Source: Chamaecyparis obtusa (lineage: Eukaryota > Streptophyta > Pinopsida > Cupressales > Cupressaceae). From it: a stretch of DNA of 64,000 nucleotides. Where the stretch lies: positions 405,001 to 469,000 of the forward strand of contig BSBK01008408.1 in NCBI GenBank assembly GCA_027943335.1. Direction: 5' to 3'. The notes beneath the pieces are model-generated. The model did no database searches. It was not told where the DNA came from and saw only the letters and a program-made list of their open reading frames with translations. A program made the translations under genes and the position numbers. Shown here piece after piece: positions 33,657 through 45,190 of the stretch (position 1 is its first letter; each line of letters opens with the position of its first letter).

Positions 33657-35304
33657 TGAATAGTGGTAATTTGGAATCACCACTATTTGAGTATGTGGGT
33701 GGGGAAAATGTAAGATTCACTCTTAAATCCAAATTCCCAAAGGAGAGATCCAATTTGATCAACCAAGAGGTTAATACACAATCAAATCAATCTATGAAGA
33801 ATATGAAAGAGAGAGAGAAACCCTATACTTCCCTATAGTTGGATTAATCTTGAAATCTAAAATAACTGAAGTGCAAATACTGACCTTGAATTAGGGCAGA
33901 TCTGGAAAATGCTGAATTCTAGCTTCTATATGAACTTTCTAAAGATTCTATTATTTATTCTAGACTGGAAATGTCGAGGCAGACAAAACCCAGAAATCTT
34001 TTCTCCAAATTCACACAGGGCGACTTTGACCTTTTAAAAGGTCAAAGACCACATTATTTATTTGAAGTTTGATTCTGATTCTGTTCGTAGATCCTAAAAG
34101 ATTGCTTAAAAGGGTATCCAAATTCACTCTTAGATCCAAGATTCCACACCTGTGCCTACAAGAAAAATGGTTTTGTTGTTTTTTTGGGGGGTTTGCCTTG
34201 GTCAAACCCCAATTTGGAATCAACCTTAATATTGAAATTGAAATAGGAGAATGCTAGCAAGTAGTAGAAATGAATCTAACAATGAAGCTATGCAATTCAA
34301 TAGATATGCTAATGTATTTGGAATGTAATCAAATATATTGATATGAAAGCTTGAACATAACATTATTAAACTTCCATGATTGTATGCTTGAAATCCACCT
34401 TGAGGAAACAATGATATGGATCTTAAAGATGAACAAAGGATCTTGAAGGAAGATCACACCACCATGGTGGCTAGATCTAGGGTTTGAATGATAGATCTTG
34501 AATGCTTGAGACAAATCCCTTCAATAGATTGAATGCTTGAATCCTTGATCTTCAATGGAGAACTTGGATGAAGAAGAAGACTTGAATACTTGAATGAATG
34601 GTTGCTTGATCACCTTGAGAACTTGAGAGCTTGATTGCTAAAACTTGATGATTGAGTGATGTGAAAATGAGAGAGGAAGGCCTCCTTTTATAGTGATCTA
34701 GGGCACACTCCTCTAGATGGGCCACCTTGGAAAATTTAATCCCAATTAGGTCCTCACCTTTAGAAAATATACCTTGATTAAATACAATTAAAGGATTTAC
34801 CATTTTGAAACTCGAAACAACTGACCCAGAGGTGGGAAATAATTATCCCAAAAGATAAATTACCGGCAAATGAGAATTTCAAATATTGGTGGGAAGAGGT
34901 CAAGGTCAAGGTCGACCCTGACCTAGTCAGGGTCAAGGTTGACTTTGACCTCAAACCCTAACTTTGTTAGGTTCTGCAATAGAGATCCCAGAGATGCTAG
35001 AAACTTCAAAATTGGTGTCTGAATAGGACCTAGTGTCAGGAATAGATAGAAAATCCTTGGGATGATGTGATGAAGGACTAGGAGGTCTCATTTATGAATC
35101 CTACCTAGAAAATGGAATCATGGAAGAGAGAAAATTAGGAAATTCCTTAAGACCTTAACCCTAATTTCACCCAGAATGAAGAAATCAAGTGCAGAGAAGT
35201 TAAAGACAAGGGAGAATGAAAAGATGCCAATCATGACCCTAAACCACTTACTCAGAGGGCTAAACACTCTTAACATGGAAGTGCTTCCATTTTAAGATGA
35301 TAAA
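33657..35304. mobile_element. Ins-1: unclassified 1.65-kb insertion
   Basis: Absent from the other NonA-1 LTR and flanked by GTTAG at 33652-33656 and 35305-35309; taking out the insert plus one copy restores the LTR consensus (TTGTTAGGAGTAGC). It begins TGAATAGTGG, where AATAGTGGT/ACCACTATT (33659-33687) forms a hairpin, and ends after a second hairpin, ATGGAAGTGCTTCCAT (35275-35290), 14 bases from the edge. An inverted repeat GACCCTGAC/GTCAGGGTC is at 34914-34934, and a 24-base direct repeat recurs at about 33715 and 34122. No coding text. A decayed solo LTR is possible, but the right end lacks CA. Confidence 0.7.
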
Positions 35305-36164
35305 GTTAGGAGTAGCTTTACAATTCTTTTAGTAAAGTAGACCTTGCTAAGGGTCTGACTCTGTTATGAGTCTTTTACAATGATCCTTGTTAGGGGAGTG
35401 GACTCACTTTCCTAGAGCTCACTGCTCAAGTGATGAAGGCTACAACCTTCTAAATCAAATACACACTATATTTGTAGGTGAACTATTCACTGTAACACTG
35501 CTTGTCAGATCAGTTCCTTTGATGCACTGATGCTTTGACCTCTAGAAAAGCTCTAATACATCTTATTATCACTTCACATACCTTTTCTCTACTTATCACA
35601 ACTCTCTTAGAACTTCCATACTCATTACAATGGGTGCACCTTATATTTATGCACTCATAATAAATATACAATTAGGTCGGCCCTATAACTAATTACAAAT
35701 AATGCTTGCAAATGAATTGGCTTAAGCGTGCTTACAATTATACATGTACATATGTTGGCAGCCTAAATACAATGGGTGCATAACCTTTACTACATTAATT
35801 TATAATCAAAAACCAAAATAGTCATTGTTAGCTCTATGCTTTGTTCACTGCTAGCACATACTAGCTATGCAACTTCAACTAACTGTACCTTTAACATCTT
35901 TTCATATCTACTTATACGATCTTAGACTAAGCATAATTATAGCCTAAAAACCTTAACTTCCAGGGCACATACCTTAATTCATCCATACACATGTACGTTG
36001 ATGCTTTGAGTCTCTGGTGCTCTGTATGTTGTGCAGTCTTTAACACTTAACTAAATTTTGATCTTTACACTTAGTGCACTGACTCCAAACTGTTATATGA
36101 CCTTGTTGCCATAATGAAAACACTATAACTAGTCATATATCTTAGTATAGACAACTTTCCAATA
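35305..36164 (-). repeat. NonA-1 3' LTR, inner part
   Basis: Continues the LTR after Ins-1 and ends CTTTCCAATA (expected CCAACA) at 36164, next to the polypurine tract ATCTCCCCC (complement, 36165-36173). It matches 43753-44607. Confidence 0.92.
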
Positions 36165-36355
36165 ATCTCCCCCTTTTTCATTGATGGAAACAAAGGAATA
36201 TGGCTAAGTCTCTAATTGTCCCTTTACACAAAAACTTTTGTTTTCTATACATTTATACAAACTCTTATATCTCCCTATACATATATGTACTCCATATTCT
36301 ATAAAATTCCCCCTTTGAAATTAATGACAAAGGTGCATCAAAAAAAATTATCTAC
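36165..36355 (-). other. NonA-1 3' trailer and polypurine tract
   Basis: The complement of ATCTCCCCCTTTTTC at 36165-36179 is the polypurine tract; a second run (TTCCCCCTTTGAAATTAATG) lies near 36308. Its layout and wording resemble the CopA trailers (CTCCCCCTTTGACATCAATG), further evidence of shared origin. Confidence 0.72.
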
Positions 36356-39300
36356 TTACTGAGGGAAAACATCTGGATATGCAATCTTGAGTTTTTGGAT
36401 CTCCTTCTTCGAAAAGGTTATCAGAGAATTGACTATCTGTAGATGGATACATAATGCATATTGTAGCTTCTCCATCTTCTCTAATTCTATGCTCAGACCT
36501 TGATCATAGGTTATCATGGTCATATCAATTTCCTTTATGTTTTGACTGAGAATATCTAGAGAGGGTGCAAGAGCATTCCTCAACTGAGTCTATCTAGATC
36601 TTATCTTATGTATTTCTTTTTTTGCCTTTCCAATTATATCCAACTATCCTTGATAAACATTGTTTTACATGTTTACATTAGTGGAAGTGTCTAGCACTAA
36701 AATCTTCACCTTCTCAATCATTGCCTCTACATCTTTGATCTTCTTAAGATGGGCATCAGTGAACTTATCCTGATCCATGGATTCTGCAATGACCTTCCTT
36801 CCTTTCTCTACAAATTCCTTCAATGATGCCTGACTAGACTTAAGAGAGGTCAAGTCTAGTGCAAAGTTACTCATTAGATATTGAGTCTCTTTTTTAAGTA
36901 CTTTTTCTCTACCACTATGGCCATAGATTCTTCTAGGCTTGAAAAATTTACTTTGAACTAAGAGATGATTGTGCTCACATTATCAACTAAATGTACATTT
37001 ACCATCTTCTTGTCCTCATGTAGAAAATTGTTCAAAATATTTATTGATTCTACCAGGAGAGGATTCCTCATTACTTTCTTCTCCTTGGCCTTCTCCATAG
37101 CGAGGATGCTGAAATTAATCAGGTCTTATTCCTTTGAGGAGACCAAACTGCTAGTGTCAGGTGTAAGACTTGACAAAAATATTGAGGAGGGAGTGATGGG
37201 AGTGATATCCATCACCTCTTGCTTCACCTTTACCAAATCAATAGAAGATTCATCTTTCTTTTCTACCTCTACTCCTTTCTTTTCTTCATCAGATATATCT
37301 TCTATGATTACTTCTTGTTGAGTTTGAGGGATATTGTTGTATAGGATTTTTGCTTCCTCAGTGCTGACAAATGCTTCTTCAAACTTGTCTAACTCCTTAT
37401 CAGTGGCCACCATGGCTATTTCTACATTGTCTATGATAATTGTCCTATCTTTGGGTGATTTATTCATGGGCACAAATTGATCTGTTACTGTTTGAGATTC
37501 TACTAAGGGTGCTGAGTCCTAAGGACATATCATTGGTACATTAGTGGGCTCTGCCACTTTATCTTCCCTAATGGGTGCATGAGTGATGGGCATAGTTGGT
37601 GGTTTGATCTTTTGTTCTAACAACACCTTCTCAAATGCTTTTTATGTTTCCTTCATAATCAACTCATCATCTTTGTTCATGATATGAAGAGTTCTCATTT
37701 TTGTTCTAAGGTACAACTTCACCAAATTCAATATTAGTTCCACTTCTTCTTTAGAACATATTGGCACATTATCTTCTAATAATTTTTCTCTTATTATTTG
37801 ATCTTCCTCATTAGCTTGTCTCTTCAAATTTTCTAAAATATCCCATACTTTATCTAGAATTTCTATTTTCAGCTCAAGGACTATTTTCTTGAACTTGATC
37901 ATGTATTTGACAATCATATTATGAATCTCTGATTTGTCAATCTCATTGTAAGATTCATAGAAATTTTCTACCTAATCAATTCTTCCCTCATCAACAATTC
38001 TTGTATTTAGAACCTTGAGGCTAGGTCTAGATCCTACCTGAGGAGGTGCTTGAGTACTTTTCTTGCTCCTTAATGCTCACAAGGATGGATGACTAGTGCT
38101 AGCTTCTTTCTTCCTTTTGAACAAAAGCTTATACTTTGGAGGAGTATCTTTGGATGCAAAAGGAGTACTATCTTTTTTATCCTTCTGACTGTCATCTTTC
38201 TCAATTTTTATCTTTTTCAACTTGGGATCTTCTTGTTCTTCTCTTGCATTCTTCAATTCTAGGGAAATATTCTCATCCCTTGCTTTATTAAGGTCTTCTT
38301 GTGATACACCATGTATTCTTAGGATCTCTAATGTGACCTTTGCAACCTTTTTTTTTGTTGCAGTACTACAACTTGGCATCAACTTCTCTAGTCTTCTCTT
38401 CATAGGTTCCCCACCCAGGTTCATTGTCATCCTTAGGAGCTGATAGTAGTACATGTGCATAAGCTTCAAGAACTTATTCTTCAACCTCATACCTAAGTAG
38501 ATGAATCCACTTAGTTCTAGGTTCCACAACTTCCATACATGTAGTATCAATCTCGACCATGAAGCATATTGTATCCTTATACTTCTCTACAATACTCTCA
38601 GGAATCCTATACCTCATTTGCATTCTTTCTCTAAAAGTATTCAATTCCAGGGTAATGTAATCTCTAAGTGTGCTTTTTGTGGATGCCTTGTTTGATATTT
38701 GTGGCATGGTAGGAATGGACTTATCTAGATACAAGTCTGATACTTTACCAACTATATGAAGGTACATATAGATGATTAGGGACCCAAACCTGAATGGCTT
38801 AGTCTTATCATGTTTTATAGCTTTGATATTGTCTATCAACTATGCTTGCAAGATCTCACACAAGTTGAACTCTCCATCTTCTTGCACAAGATGGATGGCT
38901 ACTAGAATAGTGCTCACAGACACACTATTCACCCTACTAGTATGATGAAATATGTAACCCAATATCATTGATATCAACTTGATGTCTAGTTTCTCTATAG
39001 GCTCAATGGTCATGCTATGTTTATCACTTCTAGATTTACACACTTGCTCCACCATTTTCCTAAAATCCTTACCCATAGGAAGGATGGAGCCTGTCTTAGA
39101 AAGGCATGCCATCTCATGAATTAGGTCTCCTTTTATTCTTACTAGTACATTTCCAATCCAGAACAAGTCATCATAGATTCAACTTAACAATATCTTAATC
39201 CATTCAGTTTCATAGAATTCATATGCCATGGCATATTCAACAATGGGGTGATCATTCAATTTTGTGTATTCATCCATGAACATTTTGTCAAGTTTCAACA

Positions 39301-39625
39301 TTGTGTCCATGTGTGCCCTTAACCTATCTAGTCCAACATGTTCCTTGTTACAATAGATGTAAGCCCTTATGTCTTCTACATGCATGATGCCCATGGGCGT
39401 GCAGGAAAATGCTCCCTCTAAATCATCTAGGGTTGACTTAAATGGGTGCCTCTTGAACACATACCTCTTCTTCTCAGCAACATCAAAAACAATAGGAGTG
39501 GCAATGATTTACTTGATATTCACTTTCCAAATGATCTTTGAGAATGTTTTGATGACTTTCGAAAAGGTGCAACAAGCTAGGGTTTCTTGCAACTGAGAAA
39601 ATGCACTACAATTACTGATAAATCA
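36356..39625 (-). pseudogene. NonA-1 large ORF of unknown function
   Basis: About 1,090 codons on the minus strand in three linked frame segments (about 39625-38480, 38480-37080, 36960-36356), with only scattered stops. N-terminal part, about 380 residues: mixed hydrophobic/charged and probably folded (IVFDVAEKKRYVFKRHPFK, DDLEGAFSCTPMGIMHVED, IDTTCMEVVEPRTKWIHLLR). Middle: very Lys/Glu-rich with NLS-like runs (KLKKIKIEKDDSQKDKKDS, KLLFKRKKE). Then acidic (EDISDEEKKGVEVEKKDESS) and a helical, coiled-coil-like C-terminus (KKIKDVEAMIEKVKILVLD). No DSG, YVDD, DDE or zinc-knuckle motif and no clear membrane segment, which argues against an env protein. It sits after gag where pol should be. I do not recognise the family. 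Confidence 0.7.
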
Positions 39626-40454
39626 ATCTCCAAATCTTCACAACAACTCCCAAGGCTCAATCTTCTCTTCAACTACTCTGATTATGAATGCAATGAGTGA
39701 ACAAACAATTTTTTGTGTACTTAAGGTAAGAAATTTGCCATTAATGCAACTCGTGTAAACTAGGCTATCACTTGAAATATTCAAACTTGAGTTTTGATAA
39801 CAACCAACATGTGCGCTCTTGCACAAAGGTTCCTATACACTCTAATAGCTTAAGTCCAAAGGTGCATACCCTAAGGATGAGTATACCAGCCACACAGGGG
39901 TCTAGAGCTAAATTAGCTCCCCCTATGACCCTGAGGGCCATTTATGCAGATGTAGAGGGTGCATCCACATGGGATGCATCCAATACATTCTCAATAGCAT
40001 CATCCTTCTTTCCTTCTGGCCAAATCAAGCTTGCATCCTCTGAGGCTTTTACAAACTTGACTTCTGCTTTAGGATCCAAAACTAGTTCTTCGGTTCTTTT
40101 AGGGCTTTCCTGACCTTACATCCTTGATCTAAAAAAATTTGAGATATGTCTAGCCTTATTACAAGTTTGAAAAATTACTGGAGGTATATTATTCCTCTGT
40201 ACATTGACATGAGTCACCATTCTACATGGTCTAGCTAAGTGACCATTATTGTTACATATCTAACATGTAACATTCTGAGAACTTCTTTCATTGGTCTGAT
40301 TCTGATTTCTTTGATCATGTTGAATCCCGTTCTTCTTACTAGTATTCTTGTTACCCAAAATTCCTTATCTATTCAATTTTGGCTATAGGCTGGGCTTCAT
40401 GCAAAGGTCTACAATTTAAACCATGTTGAATACTCTGAGAAATTTTCATGGCCT
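39626..40454 (-). pseudogene. gag: NonA-1 gag, C-terminal zinc-knuckle part
   Basis: On the minus strand, downstream of Ins-2: a basic Asn/Gln/Ser-rich linker (NKNTSKKNGIQHDQRNQNQ), then a CX2CX4HX4C knuckle at 40224-40265 reading C-stop-ICNNNGHLARPC, then a decayed second knuckle (TCNKARHISNFFRSR). The tail from about 40100 (GQESPKRTEELVLDPKAEVK) has no recognisable domain. The roughly 150 bases to the next ORF contain nothing identifiable. Placing this part in the same gag as 42700-43438 depends on removing Ins-2. Confidence 0.68.
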
Positions 40455-42584
40455 TGTGTTTTTCCTCTGGTCTTTGCAATTGTCTAATCCCTGGTCTACA
40501 AGCCTTTTTATTTGAAAATTTAACTGTTATGGCCAAAAACCCTAAAACCCCTACAACCTATTCTATTTCACTATTACCTTTTCAGCCACTTAAACCCCCA
40601 AAATGCATGTGCGCAATTAATCCTTCATTCACCAAATCTCTGATTCTTGATGGTCAAGGCTCTAACATTTAGCGATCCCGTGAACAGTTACCTTTTGAGT
40701 TGGCAGTCTCTGCTTAGCTGCTAAAATCAAGATTCTTCATCTGACGGTTGTGGCATGATCTCATGGCCTTAGAAGATTCCATGAGATCTTGTGATGACCG
40801 TCGATCTTCTTTCCTGTAGAGTTTGGTTTTCAGTGGGTCCGACCACGTTGTCCAAGCTGTACACCTCTGATTGGTTAAAGACTTGTGATTCGACGCCATG
40901 TTAGCATGGGCTCAGCAGTTGTCAGTCGATGATGATCTAACAAATGGCATATGTCCACAAGGAGCTTTTCTAACACATGCAATCATGCGATGACCATTGA
41001 ACTTACTTTATCTCCAGGCTCTGTTAGGTGGTTCCTCAGTTTCTGACTTGCTCATTCTTCATTGGTCGGTCAGACGACAGCTGGGCTCTATTGGTAGGAT
41101 CATGTCAAAGGGTCTGCAGGGATGTTAGTAGACTGAAGATCTATAGTTGTCACTTGATCACAAGGGATCTTCCAAGCCCTTGCAATCTTGTGGCAACTGT
41201 CTGATGCTCTTTCTGTAGGTCATGGGTCCAAGTCTATCAGACGTGCTAATTTGCTCGCATTTCATTGGTTGCTGACTTCCAGGTGGTGGTTGACCTGTTA
41301 GGGGGGGAAGTTTAAGATTTTTTTTGAGTGCATCATAGCCATTCATCTATCAGGAGGGGTTTCTCATTGACGGTGATGTTTTAATTTGCCGCTATTCATT
41401 ATATTTCAAAAATTCAAATGATTTATGTTGGTTTTGCTAGGGTTTTGCATTGTTTCAACCATGCATGACGTTGGGTAGCTCAGGAAATTAATTCTTAGGA
41501 AATTTGTGGGTGGGGAAGTTGATTGAGATGACTATTAGTTGGCGTTGCAGGGTACTGTGCCGCATTTTCACACCAGGAGATGCTAGAAAGAGTTGGCACC
41601 ACCTTTTGAATGGTACTGTTACCCAAGGAAATATGATCAGATTTCAAGCCTTCATGGCAAGGCCAAGTTGTAGGTGGGTAGTTGAGTTGAGGTTGATGTG
41701 TCTATAGGTGATCTCATTACCAAATGGATGCATGCAAAGAAAAGATATGATCTGAACACCAATGGTCTTAGAGATTTTCATTAGTCATCAGTGTACCTAG
41801 GGTTTGATGTTGTATTGATGTACCTTTGTAGCCCTAGTTAGGTTAGTTTTTGACTCCTACCTACGTGCAGTGAGATGTATATAGTTCTTTTTGGAGCCTT
41901 AGTGCTTAGGGAGTTCACATTTTGTAAGGAGAAAACATATCTTTTCTTAGAAGGCTATCTGTGACATTTTTTTGTCCTCTGGTTTTCTACATTCTATAAC
42001 CTCCCATCGATAATTTAGATATTGAAGATATTTTGTGACATTTCTCATGTCCCTATGCCTTCTTGTGTGAGTTATCCCTTAATGAATTTAGTATTTATAT
42101 GCTTCTCAGTGATATCTTAGGGTTCTTGATTCCTCTTTCTTCCTACAATTCTTTGTATTATTGTGGATGATTTGATGTGAATGCTTTTGTGGGTATACTA
42201 TAACCCCTTAACAATTTTGTCTCATTCCTATACCTAGTTGCGGAGGTGAACGTTTGTTTGTAGGTCATAGATTATTCTCTAACTCCAAAGAGTGTTATTT
42301 TTTGTGAAAGAATATCTCTTTCCCTGAATACCCTCTTTAATTTGTAGACTCTTCTATGAAAAAATTATGCAAACCTATTCAGTGAGTTGTGATCTCCTAG
42401 ACCTAAGTTCATTCATTGAATCCATCTTTTATACTACAATTCATACCATCATTTCAGTGTATCACCTAGTAGGTAGTTTGCTTTAAGTCATTTCCCTTTC
42501 TAAGCACTCCTTCTATCCCTTTGCCACATAAAAGTTTACTTTCATGTCTAGAAGCAAATTAGGGTGATTATCCAAAAGGAACCA
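40455..42584 (+). mobile_element. Ins-2: probable LTR-like insertion in gag
   Basis: A block of about 2.1 kb, less AT-rich and different in texture from its surroundings, separates the two parts of NonA-1 gag. Suggested limits are TGTGTTTTTCC at 40455 and AACCA at 42584, flanked by GCCT on both sides (40451-40454, 42585-42588); the 4-base match is weak. On the plus strand a TATA-like GATGTATATAG at about 41874 is followed by TTTTTGGAGCCTTAG, the look of an LTR U3/R region, and the 5' half has GC-richer repeats such as GATGACCGTCGATC. No gag or pol text; an open stretch at 41504-41707 is not recognised. A solo LTR is the best guess. Confidence 0.45.
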
Positions 42585-42699
42585 GCCTAGAACCTAGAGG
42601 TCTCATCTTAGTTAGCATAGGTCCCACAACTTGGAGATGATTCCCATGTTATACTAGGTTATCAAGACTACGAGAGCTTGAAACAAGCATGGAAACTTA

Positions 42700-43438
42700 G
42701 TGTATAATAGTTGCAATTTATTGCTCTATGACCAAATCTATTACATGTCTAACAATAACCATTGAAAGGTTTTTCCTCTATACAGTTCTTTGCAATGTGT
42801 CCATGCTTGTTACATGAAAAATAGGTGCATTCTATAGGCTTTTGTTCATTCTTAGGAGGATCATTATTGTCTTTGGTTTGATCTTCAATCTTGTTAGTAT
42901 TAGTAGAGTCCTTTTGTGAATCCTTTCTTGGTCACATACTGTTAATCTGATTCTATGCTTCATTGCATCCAATAAAAATAGTGTATCCTTTGATTCTTCT
43001 TGCATACAACTATGATTCTATCAATTCAACACTGGTGTGTAATTTGTCAATATGATCCTTTGACTTCTTTAATTTAGATTCCAAGCTCTCTTTGATATTC
43101 TTTAGCTCCAAGATTTCTAAGTTAGCTTCCCTTAGTTCTTCATTTAGTTGAAGGTTCTCCTTGACTTGTTCATTGTAGACATCTTGATTGTTCATCAGTT
43201 TGTCATCTAATTCTTCAAGCTGACTTAACAAGGATGCATTTTCTTCACTCAACTTCTTGACTTTTTCTTCAAGTTCACTCTTAGAGCATCCTTTCAAATC
43301 TTTTCTTAGTCTTTTGATAACTAATTGAGCATCACTGACTTTTTCCTTTAGTTCTTCAATTTCTATTATTGAATTGTCTAGGTCTTCAAGAGCTACTTCA
43401 ACATTCTTCTTCAAATGTTTCATATCTATTTTTTCCAT
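42700..43438 (-). pseudogene. gag: NonA-1 gag, coiled-coil and first zinc knuckles
   Basis: Starts MEKIDMKHLKKNVEVALEDL (ATG complementary to 43436-43438), about 40 bases after the primer site. It is open for 142 codons of strongly heptad-like, Lys/Glu/Leu-rich sequence (LEEKVKKLSEENASLLSQLE), a predicted long coiled coil. After stops and a basic linker come two zinc knuckles: YFSCNKHGHIAKNC at 42782-42823 (first Cys now Tyr) and a second at 42713-42754 (C-stop-TCNRFGHRAINC). Unlike CopA gags, there is no UBN2-type domain, so particle assembly would rest on the coiled coil. The frame leads into Ins-2. Confidence 0.75.
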
Positions 43439-43478
43439 TACCTCCTCAAGTGGTTAAACTTATTTGTTGAGGACCAGA

Positions 43479-43491
43479 GCTCTGACACCAA
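43479..43491 (-). other. NonA-1 primer-binding site
   Basis: The minus strand reads TTGGTGTCAGAGC next to the LTR: the CopA-type Met-tRNA site with one A-to-G difference. Confidence 0.82.
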
Positions 43492-43492
43492 T

Positions 43493-44607
43493 TGTTAGCA
43501 ATGGGAACATAGAGAGCGGGGGGGTGAATCAGTGTTCACTATATTTTAACTTTTTACTTTAATCTGAATACTGAATTATAAATGCTTAAGTACTAAATTA
43601 AACATTCACATAAACATGAAACATGAAATCAACACATGATACTAGTATGCTTACGGGGAAACCCAAATAGGTAAAAACCCCGGTGGGACTTGATACCGAC
43701 TAATAATCTACAGTAGTGTTTTGTGATCCTTGTTAGAAGATCCTTTACCCTATTAGGAGTAGCTTTACAATGCTTTTAGTATAGTAGACCTTGTTAAAGG
43801 TTGGACCCTTTTAGGATTCTTTTACAATCCTCCCTATTAGGGGAGTGGACTCACTGTCCTAGAGCTCACTACTCAAATGATGAAGGCTACAACCTTCTGA
43901 ATCAGATACACACTATATCTGTAGGTGAACTATTCATTGTGACACTACTTGTCAGATCAATTCCTTTGATGCACTGATGCTTTGACCTCTAAAAAAACTC
44001 TAATACATCTTATGCTCACTTCACATACCTTTTCTCTGATTATCACAACTCTCTTAGAACTTCCATTCCAATTACAATGGGCGCACCTTATATTTATGTG
44101 CTCATACCAAATATACAACTAGGTCAGCCCTATAACTAATTAAAAATAACATTTCCAAATGAATTTTCTTAAGCGTGCTTACAATTATACTTGTACATAT
44201 GTCATCAACCTAAATACAATGGGTACATAGCCTTTACTACATTAATTTATAATCACAAACCAAAATAGTCACTGTCGGCTCTAGGCTTTGTTGACTGCTG
44301 GCACATACTGGCTATGCAACTTCAACTGACTATAACTTTCACATCTTTATCTACTTATGCACTCTTAGAATAAGCACAATTATAGTCTAAAAACCTTAAA
44401 TTCTAGGGTGCATACCTTAATTCATCTGTACACATGTGTGCAGATGCTTTGAGTCTCTGGTGCTCTGTATGCTATCTAGTCTTCAACACTTAACTAAATT
44501 TTGATCTTTACACTTAGTGTGCTGACTCCAAACTGCTATATGAATTTTTTTCCATAATGAAAACACTATAACTAGTCATATATCTCAGTATAGACAACTT
44601 GCCAACA
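43493..44607 (-). repeat. NonA-1 5' LTR
   Basis: Plus-strand ends TGTTAGCAATGGG and TTGCCAACA. Complete partner of the split 3' LTR. Positions 43651-43930 are closely similar to CopA-3 LTR 46461-46747, while the flanking LTR parts differ. G7 run at 43518-43524. Confidence 0.93.
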
Positions 44608-45190
44608 TGATCTTGCTTGAGTTGGACCACATAGGTCTGTATGAATCAGATCCAAGTTGTTCTCTACTGAATTATACTTGCTCTTGAATGAATTTCTCAC
44701 ATGCTTCCCCATCACACATTCCCTGCATATAGTATCAATTGGCTTTGCTATGATAGGTAGATCTCTTACTACCTTAACATTGCTTATCTTTACTATGTTA
44801 TCAAAATTGATATGGCATAGTCTTTTATGCCACAACCAATTGTCATCAACTTTAGCAACAAAACAACTTGCTTCTGAATTGAGTTGAAAAACATTACCTC
44901 TTTTCTTTGAGCCTAATTCAATCATAACACCATCTTTGTTTTTAATGATGCATTTTTAATCTTTGAACTCCAACTGATATCATTTTCCAAGTAACTATCC
45001 AACATTGAGAAGGTTATGTTTCAAGCCATCAACATAAAGAACATCATCAGTACTATTCTTTCCATCTAAGGTGATGGATCCTCTACCAACTATAGGTTTA
45101 GGAGTGTCATGTCCAAATTTGACCATACCTCCATTATATTTGTGCAAATGAACAAACTTTCCTTTATCACCTATCATGAGATGTGAACAA
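44608..45190 (-). pseudogene. pol: CopA-3 protease and integrase N-terminal half
   Basis: On the minus strand: protease reads IIDSGCSHLMIGDKGKF (DSG intact) near 45200, then GMVKFGHDTPKPIVGRGSIT and DGLKHNLLNVG. 44925-44608 gives GNVFQLNSEASCFVAKVDD, the pre-integrase WLWHKRLCHINFDNIVKIS, MGKHVRNSFKSK and the first catalytic Asp in LIHTDLCGPTQAR, cut at the NonA-1 junction. The other half starts at 33391. All three catalytic integrase residues survive in CopA-3, unlike the other copia copies, though stops block expression. Confidence 0.9.

Larger units (their letters stand above)
33392..44607 (-). mobile_element. NonA-1: gag plus large novel ORF, no pol
   Basis: An LTR element inserted in the CopA-3 integrase with a perfect target duplication, TGATC at 33387-33391 and 44608-44612. 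LTRs are TGTTAG/TGTTGG-type and about 1.1 kb, with a tRNA-Met-like primer site and a polypurine tract. On the minus strand the interior holds a coiled-coil gag with several zinc knuckles and then a long ORF of unknown function. No protease, RT, RNase H or integrase text was found in 36165-43492. Two insertions disturb it: Ins-1 in the 3' LTR and Ins-2 in gag. It shares an LTR block with the CopA family. Likely non-autonomous. Confidence 0.85.

Noticed and set aside
33657..35304. Helitron interpretation of Ins-1
   Set aside because: There is a hairpin near the right end, but no CTRR terminus or TC start, and a 5-base duplication is present, which Helitrons do not make.
36356..39625. Reading the NonA-1 ORF as an env-like protein
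   Set aside because: It occupies a 3' position like plant env-like ORFs, but I see no signal peptide or transmembrane segment, and pol is absent, so env is not supported.
41504..41707. 67-codon plus-strand open frame in Ins-2
   Set aside because: Composition and context do not support coding; it lies in an LTR-like block and matches no family I know.
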